A stretch of 64,000 bases of DNA, taken from Paenibacillus sp. Soil750. Lineage in GTDB: Bacteria; Bacillota; Bacilli; Paenibacillales; NBRC-103111. Made by a program: the position numbers and the translations under genes. The stretch lies in assembly GCF_001428045.1 (NCBI RefSeq), contig NZ_LMSD01000011.1:3776-67775 (forward strand), read 5' to 3'. Of the stretch, positions 35,311 to 44,367 are shown one piece after another; the stretch's first letter is position 1, and each line of letters starts with the position of its first letter. The notes under the pieces were generated by a model that was not told the DNA's origin, did no database searches, and worked only from the letters and a program-made list of their open reading frames with translations.

Positions 35311-38238
35311 ATGTTAAAAACTAAACATGGGTTCGGTCTGTTTATTGCCTGTTTCATGCTGATGCTTGTTCTGTTAGCTTTACCTACAAATGTCTCTGCG
35401 GCTACAATTTCAACCTATGGGATTCCTACTATTTATTCACAGTCAACAACCTATTCTCTGAAAGCGGATTCAACGGTAATTCCCGTCGTTGGTTACAACG
35501 GAAACTATGATTATGCCCACTTTTCAGTGGCTGGAGGACCGGTTACGATTGAGGTTACTGCGCTTGGGAAAACGAGCATCTCATCCTACAATATCAGCCC
35601 CAAAAAGCTTAATCTTTCCGGCACAACAAATGGGAATAAGCTGACCTTTACCTTGAGCAATGATGAATATGTTATCGTCAAAATAGAAGGCATCAAGGAA
35701 TTAATCATTGCTGCAGACCCGTTGGAAACGAATAAGCCAGCATCTTCTGGCACAGGCATCTACAATGTGGGAAGTACGGCTTACAATGCCGATCCTACTG
35801 GAACCGTGCTGGCAACAAACGCAATTCAAAGCGCGATTAATGATGCCAATGCCTACACCGGCGGGCAAGGGATTGTTTATGTGCCTGCAGGCGTATACAA
35901 GGTGGGCAATCTGCAATTGAAAAGTGATGTCGCCCTGTACATTGAGGGAGGGGCTGTATTACGATTTACAGGGAATCCGAGCGATTATACGGTTAATTGG
36001 AATAAAGATTCACTGGAACAACGAGATGTCACTTGGTGGATTTATACGCAGAATGGTTCTAGCAATGTGAAAATTTACGGTCGAGGAACGCTTGATGGCA
36101 ACGGTCAATATGCAGCGACGAACAATATCTACAACAATATCCTTGTGCCGATCGATGTTAGCAATTTCACATTGGATGGTTTAATCATTCGAGATTCAGC
36201 CTCATGGGCCATAACGCCGATTCGTTCCAACAATTTAACATTCCAGAATTTCAAAATATTTAACCGTTTCAGTGGCGTAAAGGAGAACGACGGAATCGAC
36301 GTAATGGAATCCCAAAATGTGACAGTACAACATGCAATTGGCATTGGGCTAGACGATCCATTCTCGACCAAAACTTGGAATCAGGCCACGGATATTAGTG
36401 AGAATTGGCCTGGAGCGCCGGAACCCTTAAGCAACGTTACATTCGATGATGTCATATCCTGGACGTATTGCTACGGATTAAAAGTAGGCCAGGGCGTCAG
36501 GCAGATGCAGGATGGCATCACTTTCAAGAACAGTGTTATCTATGATGCAGCAGTAGGCATAGGGATACACCACAAGTATGGAACGGCGGAGGCGAAGAAT
36601 ATCACCTTCGATAATATCGATATTGAACGTTTGAGCTACTCCAACGATAATCATCGAACTTGGCTTGGTTTCTTTATTCAAAATGCAGTGGAAGAAGGAG
36701 GCGGCACCGTTTCCACGGTTACGGTCAAGAATGTCAAAGTGCGAGATCAGGGCGCGAATCCGGGATTGTTAAAAGGTTTGGACAGCACTCATCCGATAAA
36801 CGGGATTACGTTCGAGAACATTTATATGCCTGGCAGTGCTACTCCGGCTACTAATTTAGCGGGAATGAATGTGTTGAATACCGGCTTTTATAGTGGATTG
36901 ACCATCCTGCCTATACAAACGCCTGAGCCCATTAAAAGGACTAATCTTGCACTGAATAAACCGGTAACCGTATCATCCGATGCGGGCAGCTCGGCGGGTT
37001 GGGCTGTCGATGGCAATTTGAATACACGCTGGGGTTCACTTCGTACGGAGACAGAGTGGGTGTATGTGGATCTTGGCTCCAACAGAACAATTGATGGGGT
37101 TAGACTAATATGGGAGGCAGCGTATGGAAAGAGCTATCAAATCCAGGTTTCGGCCAATGCCGTTAATTGGTCCAATGTGTATAGCACCACTAGTGGGAAT
37201 GGAGGAACGGATGATATAAGCTTCGAACCGACGAGTGCCAGATATGTAAGGATGAACGGAACGGAGAGAGGATCAACCTATGGCTATTCGCTGTGGGAGT
37301 TTGAAGTGTACGGCGCAGACAACAATTTTGCTTCCGGAGCATCAGTCACATTCAGCAGCTCCTATGAGAGTAGTAATTGGTCTTCTGCCAATCTGAATGA
37401 CGGGCAACGAAATTCCGTTAGCGGATCGTACGGTTGGACCAGCAATAACACGTTGACCGCGAATCATACGGAATATGTGACCCTCGACTTGGGTGCAAAC
37501 CAGATGGTCAATACTGTTAACTTATTTCCACGCAATGATTCAGGGGATGTTGGGCAGAATTTTCCGATCGATTTCACTATCCAGACCTCATCTGACGGTG
37601 TGAATTGGACGACAAAAGTAACGCGAACGGGTTACGCATTACCTGGAAACGCGGTACAAAGCTTCGAGTTCCCGACTGCTTCTGTTAGGTACGTGAAAGT
37701 GGAAGGAACGAATCTGAGGCAAAACCCAAATGATGCGAATCAATATCGGATGGCCTTTGCGGAAATGGAGATCAATGGTGTCAATCATGCGTCAGGAGCA
37801 TCTGCTACATTCAGTAGTTCCTATGAGAGCAGCAACTGGTCGTATACCAAACTGAATGACGGGCAGCGAAATTCAGTTAGCGGGTCAAATGGTTGGACGA
37901 CGAATAACAGCTTAACTACCAATCATACGGAATACGTTATCCTTGATTTAGGTTCAAATCAGACGGTCGATACCGTCAACCTGTATCCGCGAAATGACTC
38001 GGGGCAAGTCGGGAAGAATTTCCCGATCGATTTCACTATCCAGACTTCTCCAGACGGGGTGAACTGGACGACGAGAGTTACACGAACGGGTTACGCATTG
38101 CCAGGTAACGCGGTACAAAACTTCAGCTTCACATCGACCTCTGCTAGATATGTGAAAGTGGAAGGAACGAATCTGCGCCAAAACGCGAGTGATGCGAACC
38201 AGTATCGAATGGCGTTTGCGGAAATGGAGATCTATTAA
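35311..38238 (+). CDS. Secreted GH28-like beta-helix enzyme with three CBM32-like domains
   Basis: Close paralog of the 31406 gene over its first 970 residues: signal peptide (to about NVSAA), N-terminal sandwich, GH28-like beta-helix with ENDGIDVMES and IGLDDPFSTKTW, then three discoidin-type domains. It stops after the third domain and lacks the OmpL47-like and FIMAH-like modules. It has a strong GAAGGAGG site before the start codon. Differences are scattered along the whole length, so the duplication is not very recent, and both catalytic segments are kept. It is followed 22 bases later by the CE2-like esterase gene. Confidence 0.85.
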   Translation: MLKTKHGFGLFIACFMLMLVLLALPTNVSAATISTYGIPTIYSQSTTYSLKADSTVIPVVGYNGNYDYAHFSVAGGPVTIEVTALGKTSISSYNISPKKLNLSGTTNGNKLTFTLSNDEYVIVKIEGIKELIIAADPLETNKPASSGTGIYNVGSTAYNADPTGTVLATNAIQSAINDANAYTGGQGIVYVPAGVYKVGNLQLKSDVALYIEGGAVLRFTGNPSDYTVNWNKDSLEQRDVTWWIYTQNGSSNVKIYGRGTLDGNGQYAATNNIYNNILVPIDVSNFTLDGLIIRDSASWAITPIRSNNLTFQNFKIFNRFSGVKENDGIDVMESQNVTVQHAIGIGLDDPFSTKTWNQATDISENWPGAPEPLSNVTFDDVISWTYCYGLKVGQGVRQMQDGITFKNSVIYDAAVGIGIHHKYGTAEAKNITFDNIDIERLSYSNDNHRTWLGFFIQNAVEEGGGTVSTVTVKNVKVRDQGANPGLLKGLDSTHPINGITFENIYMPGSATPATNLAGMNVLNTGFYSGLTILPIQTPEPIKRTNLALNKPVTVSSDAGSSAGWAVDGNLNTRWGSLRTETEWVYVDLGSNRTIDGVRLIWEAAYGKSYQIQVSANAVNWSNVYSTTSGNGGTDDISFEPTSARYVRMNGTERGSTYGYSLWEFEVYGADNNFASGASVTFSSSYESSNWSSANLNDGQRNSVSGSYGWTSNNTLTANHTEYVTLDLGANQMVNTVNLFPRNDSGDVGQNFPIDFTIQTSSDGVNWTTKVTRTGYALPGNAVQSFEFPTASVRYVKVEGTNLRQNPNDANQYRMAFAEMEINGVNHASGASATFSSSYESSNWSYTKLNDGQRNSVSGSNGWTTNNSLTTNHTEYVILDLGSNQTVDTVNLYPRNDSGQVGKNFPIDFTIQTSPDGVNWTTRVTRTGYALPGNAVQNFSFTSTSARYVKVEGTNLRQNASDANQYRMAFAEMEIY
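37321..38236 (+). repeat. Two tandem 450-bp CBM32-type modules
   Basis: This is the second pair of the six-member module family, at the end of the 35311 gene. The first unit of this pair (GDVGQNFPIDF) is closest to the first unit of the esterase gene at 39297, which suggests exchange between genes. Confidence 0.88.
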
Positions 38239-38260
38239 CGGAAGCGGAAGGTGGATTTCA

Positions 38261-40207
38261 ATGTGGCGGAGAATCTGTAACTTGCTGTTAATGATTTGCC
38301 TATTTCTTATTTTTTATCCGATCGGATCTGGCGTATCACTTGGAGCTGCAGGCGATGGCAATCCCAGTGATTCCAATATTCAATATATCGGAAGATGGGA
38401 TAAGAGCATCAGCTCGCAATACAATAGCTATTGGGCGGGGGCGTATTTTAGAGTCAACTTTACGGGTACGACGATCAAATTGAAAGTAAGCAGCAGCAAC
38501 ACGGTCAACTTATATGTCCAACTGGACAATGGAGCTCAGACACTTTACAGCAACGCGAGCGGTACGGTTAATTTGACACCATCGCCGCTAAGTGGGGGAA
38601 CGCATACACTCCTTGTAGCAAGTCGGGACATTACGGATACGATTCGGTTTCAGGGGTTGATTCTCGATGAGGGGGCGAGCACCCAAGCGCCGAATCTTCG
38701 GGGTCAGCAGATTGAGTTTATCGGCGATTCCATCACTGTAGGCTATAAGGCTTCGAAGATCGCTCTTTCCTCATATGCTTGGAAGACAGGAGAACAGCTT
38801 AACGTCGATCACATGCAAATTGCTTATACAGGCATCTGTCTTCATGATAATGTTTCTTGCTATTCACCTAATGCGATAGGAATGAGCCGTCAGTTTTTCA
38901 AGCTGCAGACGGTGGATAATCCGACTTCGCCGGATTGGAATTTCAATGTCTATCAGCCAGCGGCGGTTGTAATCAATTTAGGAACGAATGATCAAGTATT
39001 TAATGTTGCGGATAGCGATTTCCAAAGTTCGTATATTACGTTCCTGCAAAATGTTCGGGTAAAATATCCCCTTGCCGAAATTTTCGTGTTGCGGACATTC
39101 GGCGGCTTTAAATCAACACCAACACAGGCGGCGGTTTCGATTCGTTCAAGTGCTGGTGATACTCGTATCCATTATGTAGATACGACGGGTTGGTTGGCAT
39201 CCTCCGATTATGTAGATGGAACACATCCGACTGATGCTGGTCATCAAAAAGTGGCTAATCGATTGGCACCTATTTTAAAGCCTTATGTTCAAAATCTTGC
39301 GGCAGGAGCTCTGTCCACATTCAGCAGCTCCTATGAGAGTAGTAATTGGTCTTCTGCCAATCTGAATGACGGGCAGCGAAATTCCGTTAACGGATCGTAC
39401 GGTTGGACCAGCAATAACACGTTGACCGCGAATCATACCGAATATGTGACCCTTGACTTAGGTTCGAACCAAATCGTCAATACGGTCAACCTATATCCAC
39501 GGAATGATTCGGGCGATGTGGGACAGAATTTCCCGATCGATTTTACGATTCAAACCTCTGTAGACGGTGTTAATTGGACGACAAAGGTTACGCGAACCGG
39601 TTATGCATTGCCGGGTAACGTGGTGCAAAGCTTCGATTTCCCGACTGCTTCTGTTAGGTACGTGAAAGTGGAGGGAACGAATCTGCGGCAAAACCCAAAT
39701 GATGCGAACCAGTATCGGATGGCTTTTGCTGAAATGGAGATCTATGGCGTCAATCATGCTTCAGGAGCGTATGCTACATTCAGTAGTGCCTACGAGAGCA
39801 GTAACTGGTCGTATACCAAACTGAATGACGGGCAGCGAAATTCCGTTAGCGGGTCTTACGGCTGGACGACGAATAACAGCTTAACCACTAACCATACGGA
39901 ATACGTTACCCTGGATTTAGGCTCCAACCAAACAGTTGATACCGTCAACCTGTATCCGCGAAATGACGCGGGGCAAGTCGGGAAGAATTTCCCGATCGAT
40001 TTCACCATCCAAACCTCAACTGACGGGGTGAGCTGGACGACGAGGGTTACGCAAACCGGATACGCATTGCCAGGCAACGCGGTGCAAAGCTTCGGTTTTG
40101 GGTCTGCGTCTGTCAGATATGTGAAAGTGGAAGGAACGAATCTGCGGCAAAATGCGAGTGATGCGAATCAGTATCGGATGGCGTTTGCGGAAATTGAAGT
40201 TTATTAG
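38261..40207 (+). CDS. Secreted CE2-like SGNH esterase with two CBM32-like domains
   Basis: Predicted extracellular carbohydrate acetyl-esterase, 648 residues. Signal peptide residues 1-30; a beta-sandwich at 38-140 as in CE2 enzymes; an SGNH domain at 148-345 with Ser157 in FIGDSITVG, an NLGTND block and the Asp/His pair in VDGTHPTDAGH. Two discoidin-type modules (345-497 and 498-648) are near copies of those in the two GH28-like proteins. ATG 38261 follows GGAAGGTGG; the frame is open upstream into the previous gene. Deacetylation of pectic galacturonate or side chains is inferred from context. Confidence 0.85.
   Translation: MWRRICNLLLMICLFLIFYPIGSGVSLGAAGDGNPSDSNIQYIGRWDKSISSQYNSYWAGAYFRVNFTGTTIKLKVSSSNTVNLYVQLDNGAQTLYSNASGTVNLTPSPLSGGTHTLLVASRDITDTIRFQGLILDEGASTQAPNLRGQQIEFIGDSITVGYKASKIALSSYAWKTGEQLNVDHMQIAYTGICLHDNVSCYSPNAIGMSRQFFKLQTVDNPTSPDWNFNVYQPAAVVINLGTNDQVFNVADSDFQSSYITFLQNVRVKYPLAEIFVLRTFGGFKSTPTQAAVSIRSSAGDTRIHYVDTTGWLASSDYVDGTHPTDAGHQKVANRLAPILKPYVQNLAAGALSTFSSSYESSNWSSANLNDGQRNSVNGSYGWTSNNTLTANHTEYVTLDLGSNQIVNTVNLYPRNDSGDVGQNFPIDFTIQTSVDGVNWTTKVTRTGYALPGNVVQSFDFPTASVRYVKVEGTNLRQNPNDANQYRMAFAEMEIYGVNHASGAYATFSSAYESSNWSYTKLNDGQRNSVSGSYGWTTNNSLTTNHTEYVTLDLGSNQTVDTVNLYPRNDAGQVGKNFPIDFTIQTSTDGVSWTTRVTQTGYALPGNAVQSFGFGSASVRYVKVEGTNLRQNASDANQYRMAFAEIEVY
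39297..40204 (+). repeat. Two tandem 450-bp CBM32-type modules
   Basis: This is the third pair of the six-copy module family, here attached to an esterase instead of a beta-helix enzyme. The high DNA-level similarity across different parent genes indicates module copying or gene conversion. Confidence 0.88.
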
Positions 40208-40212
40208 CGAGT

Positions 40213-40251
40213 AAAAACAAGCCGCACGGATATCGTGCGGCTTGTTTTTTT
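40213..40251 (+). terminator. Strong rho-independent terminator
   Basis: ACAAGCCGCACG pairs perfectly with CGTGCGGCTTGT around a 5-base loop and is followed by seven Ts. It ends the run of secreted enzyme genes. Confidence 0.95.
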
Positions 40252-40265
40252 GGTCTTAACCTTGC

Positions 40266-40330
40266 AGAAGCAAGCAGGGAAATGGACGGGACAGATGAAA
40301 ATTAGTAAACGCGGACGATCTCGCCTCCGC
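40266..40330 (+). mobile_element. IS110-family transposase fragment
   Basis: About 20 codons read KQAGKWTGQMKISKRGRSRLR, the conserved C-terminal segment of the IS110/IS116/IS902 transposase family. The frame then runs through unrelated sequence to a stop at about 40373. No other part of the element is present. It lies between the terminator and a fragment of the PhyH gene. Confidence 0.6.
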
Positions 40331-40368
40331 CATGATGACCATGAGCTTGGTCCTTATGAAACTGCGTG

Positions 40369-40485
40369 GTATGGCCAGTGATCTAGCAGCATGCAGCTAA
40401 TCGCACGTTTGCGAAGATGTTGAAATACATATAAACATTTGCAAAGTGATTGTGAGGGTGTAACCCCTAATAATCGCTTTTTTTG
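40369..40485 (+). pseudogene. PhyH gene fragment joined to a copy of the NHL operon terminator
   Basis: Bases 40369-40427 match 25673-25735 of the PhyH gene, with a small deletion. From about 40433 the sequence matches the end of the NHL gene and its terminator (27228-27281). The rest of the PhyH-NHL pair is deleted. It shows that the block from PhyH to the permease was once duplicated as a unit. Confidence 0.8.
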
Positions 40486-40679
40486 TTGCACACATACCAT
40501 GATATCCGGCAACAGTGAAATAGTTAAGGACAGTGAAATAGGTGAGGTGGGTGTTCATGTGAGAAATGTGAGCTACTCGGAAATGTGTGAATTGAATCGG
40601 AAGGGAGCACAAGATACGATAGGTCCAGAGTTCGGTAAAGCGATTCAAGCTTATCGGAAAAAAACAATATTTGAGGAGG

Positions 40680-41639
40680 ATGAGATATATCGAGAAAGTA
40701 CTCCAAACAACAGCATCCGGCAATGTCTTAAGGAAACGCGGATTTGATCGAAGACGCTTCCGGCAAAACGTGCCCATTATGCTAATGTTTTTACCGGCAC
40801 TTGCATTTTTTCTTATCTTTCGATATGCGCCTATCGGAGGACTTGTGATTGCTTTTAAAAACTACAATTTTGCAGATGGTGTATTCGGGAGTCCATGGGT
40901 AGGTTTCAAAAACTTTGAGATCCTGTTCTCGCAGCCTCAAATGCTGCAAATTATCCGCAACACGATTCTTCTGAGTTTTCTACAGATTGTTGTCGGTTTC
41001 CCTTTCCCAATATTGGTAGCCATTCTTTTAAATGAAGCGAGGAAATTATGGTTTAAAAAACTTGTTCAGACGCTCATTTATTTGCCTCATTTCCTTAACT
41101 GGGTCATTATAGGCGGCATAATTGCCCTTGTGTTTGCACAGGAGAAAGGGATTCTGAATCATTTTGTTACCCAATGGTCAGAAACAGCTTATCCCTTTTT
41201 GTACAAAGAGAACAGTTGGATAGCGATATTTGTGGGCAGTGGGATATGGAAGGAAGCGGGCTGGAACGCCATCATATATTTGGCAGCCTTGGCTGCGGTT
41301 GACCCAGCGCTGTATGAAGCTGCCAGCATGGATGGCGCAGGAAAGTTAAGGCAAATTCGAAGTATTACCTTACCAGCCATATTACCGACGATCGCGATCA
41401 TGTTTGTTCTATCGATTGGCCATTTTATGGAAGTCAGTTTCGATCAAATTTATGTGCTGAAAAATTCAGCGGTTTCTTCCGTCTCAGAAGTCATCTCAAC
41501 CTGGAATTTCCGGGTGGGTATTAACGGTGGCCAGTTTAGTCTAGCTACGGCAATGGGCTTCTTCGAATCGATGGTCGCTTTAATACTCGTCATTGCAGCG
41601 AACATTCTAGCGAAACGCACAGGCAATAGCCTATGGTAG
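40680..41639 (+). CDS. LplB-type sugar ABC transporter permease
   Basis: Membrane subunit of the second Lpl-type importer. It has six hydrophobic segments starting with VPIMLMFLPALAFFLIFRYAP, an EAA loop (ALYEAASMDGAGKLRQIRSI) and the RTGNSLW end shared with the family. The start is uncertain: ATG 40680 follows AGGAGG with no spacing, and TTG 40671 lies inside the purine-rich stretch. The leader and first 40 codons also occur as a dead copy at 27475. The partner permease follows after 16 bases. Confidence 0.9.
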   Translation: MRYIEKVLQTTASGNVLRKRGFDRRRFRQNVPIMLMFLPALAFFLIFRYAPIGGLVIAFKNYNFADGVFGSPWVGFKNFEILFSQPQMLQIIRNTILLSFLQIVVGFPFPILVAILLNEARKLWFKKLVQTLIYLPHFLNWVIIGGIIALVFAQEKGILNHFVTQWSETAYPFLYKENSWIAIFVGSGIWKEAGWNAIIYLAALAAVDPALYEAASMDGAGKLRQIRSITLPAILPTIAIMFVLSIGHFMEVSFDQIYVLKNSAVSSVSEVISTWNFRVGINGGQFSLATAMGFFESMVALILVIAANILAKRTGNSLW

Positions 41640-41655
41640 AAAGGAGCGTATTCTC

Positions 41656-42531
41656 ATAAAACCCTCAACTTCTGAAAAGTTCTTCTACTGGATAAATTAT
41701 GTGCTTCTTGGACTTATCGCTGTCAGTTGCTTAATCCCCATGTTGCATATGCTTGCGTTGTCTCTTAGTACAAATGATGCTATCTCATCCGGATTTGTTA
41801 GCTTATGGCCTATTGGATGGAATTTTGAGACTTACCATAAGCTGTTTACAGGAACTCGCATTTTACAGGCGGCTCGAAATAGCGTCGAGGTGACAGTGAT
41901 CGGAACGTTTCTTAGCATGTTGTTCACGATCTTAGGGGCATACCCGTTATCAAGGAAGTTTATGTACGGTCGTAAATTTTTTAACATGCTTATTGTAATT
42001 ACAATGATTTTTAATGGAGGGTTGATTCCAACCTATCTTGTCATTAATTCACTCGGATTGATCAATACCTACGGCGCACTATGGCTGCCTGGACTGATAA
42101 GCGTTTATAACATGTTGGTTATGCGTTCATTCTTTAACGGCTTTCCAGAAGAGATTGAAGAAGCGGCTCGCATAGATGGCTGTGGAGAGATCAGGCTGAT
42201 GCTTCAGATTATTCTGCCGCTTTCATTGCCGGTACTCGCCGCACTTACGCTTTTCTATGGTGTTGGCTATTGGAATTCCTTTTTTAGTGTCATGATTTAC
42301 ATCAATGATTCCAGTAAGAATACATTAGCTGTGCTTATTCAGCAGATGATTTCCAGCCAGCAGCTGTTGCAGGAAATTGCAAACACATCGTCGGAGGATC
42401 TTACATCTGTTACACCGGAGTCGATTAAGGCGGCGGGGGTATTCGTCATGATTGTGCCAATGTTAATCCTGTATCCTTTCCTGCAAAAGTATTTTGTTAA
42501 AGGCGTAATGATTGGTTCTGTTAAAGGATAG
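41656..42531 (+). CDS. YtcP/LplC-type permease, apparent ATA start
   Basis: Second membrane subunit of the importer, with an EAA loop (EEIEEAARIDGCGEIRLML) and the C-terminal VKGVMIGSVKG. The first standard start in frame is GTG 41701, which would remove the N-terminal cytoplasmic segment and cut into the first helix. The frame upstream reads IKPSTSEKFFYWINY, as expected for the family, and its first codon ATA (41656) is 9 bases after AAGGAG (41641-41646). The natural start was probably ATG that became ATA, or AUA is used weakly. The length would then be 291 residues and normal. Confidence 0.85.
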   Translation: MKPSTSEKFFYWINYVLLGLIAVSCLIPMLHMLALSLSTNDAISSGFVSLWPIGWNFETYHKLFTGTRILQAARNSVEVTVIGTFLSMLFTILGAYPLSRKFMYGRKFFNMLIVITMIFNGGLIPTYLVINSLGLINTYGALWLPGLISVYNMLVMRSFFNGFPEEIEEAARIDGCGEIRLMLQIILPLSLPVLAALTLFYGVGYWNSFFSVMIYINDSSKNTLAVLIQQMISSQQLLQEIANTSSEDLTSVTPESIKAAGVFVMIVPMLILYPFLQKYFVKGVMIGSVKG

Positions 42532-42614
42532 TTCTAACATGTTGGTTTCTGGACAGGTCTACTCTTCCTAAAAGAAGAATGCTTGTATACAATATTAATC
42601 AGGAGGGTTATTAC

Positions 42615-44261
42615 ATGAACAAAAAAACACTAGTCATCTCCACGGTTGCGTTAACGCTTACTGCAACATCACTGGTCGGTTGCTCCGAGAGTAAGACAGG
42701 AGAAACTCAAACATCTTCCTCTCCTTCCTCAAAGGTATCTGCGGCGCCGAAGAACGTCTCGATGTCGTTTTATGATCGGGGAACGATTGCCCCTGAACTC
42801 GGAACAGCAGAAAACAATATCTGGACAAAATTTATTCAGGAAAAAACCGGCGTGAATATAAAGATTTCACCTGTCCCACGTGCGGAGTCAGTTAACAAGT
42901 TGAATACGCTTATCGCGTCTGGGTCAGCGCCTGATGTTATATTAGAATACGATTTGGGATTCCGCAACCAAATGTATTTACAAAAGCAGCTTATGCCGAC
43001 TGGAGACTTGATCGAAAAATATAGCACAACATATAAGCAACTACTGGTTAAATTTCCTCTGCTCAAAAAGCTGAGTACGAGGGATGATGGAAAGGTTTAT
43101 GACTTTGGCCGCGTTCTTGGGTATGTGCCATACAGCTATACCGTGATTAGGCAAGATTGGCTGGATAAGTTGAAATTAACGGCACCAAAGACGGCAGATG
43201 AATTATTTCAGGTTGCAAAAGCCTTTGCAACACAAGATCCGGACGGTAATGGCAAGAAGGATACATACGGCATGAATATGGTCTCTGCGGTCGGAGGCGG
43301 CAACATCATTGATCCGATGTTCCAAAATGTAAACTGGATTATCCAAGACGGCAAGTGGGTCAAGGATTGGGAACGCGCCGAAGCAGCAAACGTATTCCGC
43401 AAGAAGCTGTTCGATGAAGGCATCGTCGATAAAGACTTTCTGACCGATAAGAATGGAAAGAAAGCGGAGCAGGACTTTGTTACCGGGAAAACAGGTATCT
43501 ATACAGCTGGAGGCTCATACAAAGCTTTTACAACACAATACGAAACATTGCGTAAAAACGTCCCGGATGCTAAGCTTGTGGCAATCGCACTTCCATCAAG
43601 CCAATATGGTACCTTTTTACCTGAATTCAATCCACCTGTGCAGTTGACTGGCGTTCTGAATGCCAAAACGAAAGACCCTGAAGCTGCCATCAAAGTCATT
43701 GATTATTTGAGCTCACCAGAGTGGGTCAAAACAACTTATAGCGGTGTTGAAGGTACACACTTTAAAGTTGAAAATAACAAAGAAGTTCCGATTAGTGTGG
43801 ATAAAAATAAGAAAGAGCTTGACTGGCTAGGCGATTTCCGTATGTTAGGCGGTCAATATGTGAATAACGAATTTGATACGGCGTTGAAGGGTTTTGATCA
43901 AAACAATCCACTTCAAAAGGAGTTTTACGATCTCGGTAAGCAAATTTTCAGCTTGAACATTAATAAGGAACGTCCGTTAGCTAGCATTACGCTTCCTGGG
44001 TTCATGCCTTCGCTGCCTGCTGACATGCAGTTCATCTCCAAGAGCTTGCTAGATTTGGCCGGTAACCCGATTACGGATTTATGGAGTAAAGCAATTGTAA
44101 GCGGAGCCTCGTATACTTCGGCTCAAGCGAAGCAGGATGCGATAAATCTTTGGAAAAAATCGGATGGAGATAAGCTGGAAGCTTGGTATCAAGATTACTA
44201 CGTGAAGAACAAGGATACGATGATCAGTCAGAAAGATTTGCTTTCCATGAATTTTAACTAA
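42615..44261 (+). CDS. LplA/YtcQ-type solute-binding lipoprotein
   Basis: Substrate-binding protein of the second importer, 548 residues. The lipoprotein signal peptide ends at SLVGC, followed by a Ser/Thr-rich linker. The domain includes DPDGNGKKDTYGMNM, the same loop found in the paralog at 7065. AGGAGGG lies before ATG 42615, and the frame open from 42579 has no other ribosome site. Two hairpins follow before the regulator gene. Confidence 0.92.
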   Translation: MNKKTLVISTVALTLTATSLVGCSESKTGETQTSSSPSSKVSAAPKNVSMSFYDRGTIAPELGTAENNIWTKFIQEKTGVNIKISPVPRAESVNKLNTLIASGSAPDVILEYDLGFRNQMYLQKQLMPTGDLIEKYSTTYKQLLVKFPLLKKLSTRDDGKVYDFGRVLGYVPYSYTVIRQDWLDKLKLTAPKTADELFQVAKAFATQDPDGNGKKDTYGMNMVSAVGGGNIIDPMFQNVNWIIQDGKWVKDWERAEAANVFRKKLFDEGIVDKDFLTDKNGKKAEQDFVTGKTGIYTAGGSYKAFTTQYETLRKNVPDAKLVAIALPSSQYGTFLPEFNPPVQLTGVLNAKTKDPEAAIKVIDYLSSPEWVKTTYSGVEGTHFKVENNKEVPISVDKNKKELDWLGDFRMLGGQYVNNEFDTALKGFDQNNPLQKEFYDLGKQIFSLNINKERPLASITLPGFMPSLPADMQFISKSLLDLAGNPITDLWSKAIVSGASYTSAQAKQDAINLWKKSDGDKLEAWYQDYYVKNKDTMISQKDLLSMNFN

Positions 44262-44275
44262 ATGAGTAAAGAAAA

Positions 44276-44332
44276 GGCTGTCGGCGGATTTCTGCCGACA
44301 GCCATATTCATACCGTCCTTATTGGACGGTTT
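44276..44332 (+). other. Two consecutive hairpins between binding-protein and regulator genes
   Basis: GGCTGTCGGC (44276-44285) pairs with GCCGACAGCC (44294-44303), and ACCGTCC pairs with GGACGGT shortly after. Neither has a long T-run. They may slow read-through or stabilise the upstream message, and so lower the level of the downstream regulator. Confidence 0.65.
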
Positions 44333-44367
44333 CGCTGTTTCATTTCGATGCCCAAGGAGAATCTGCC

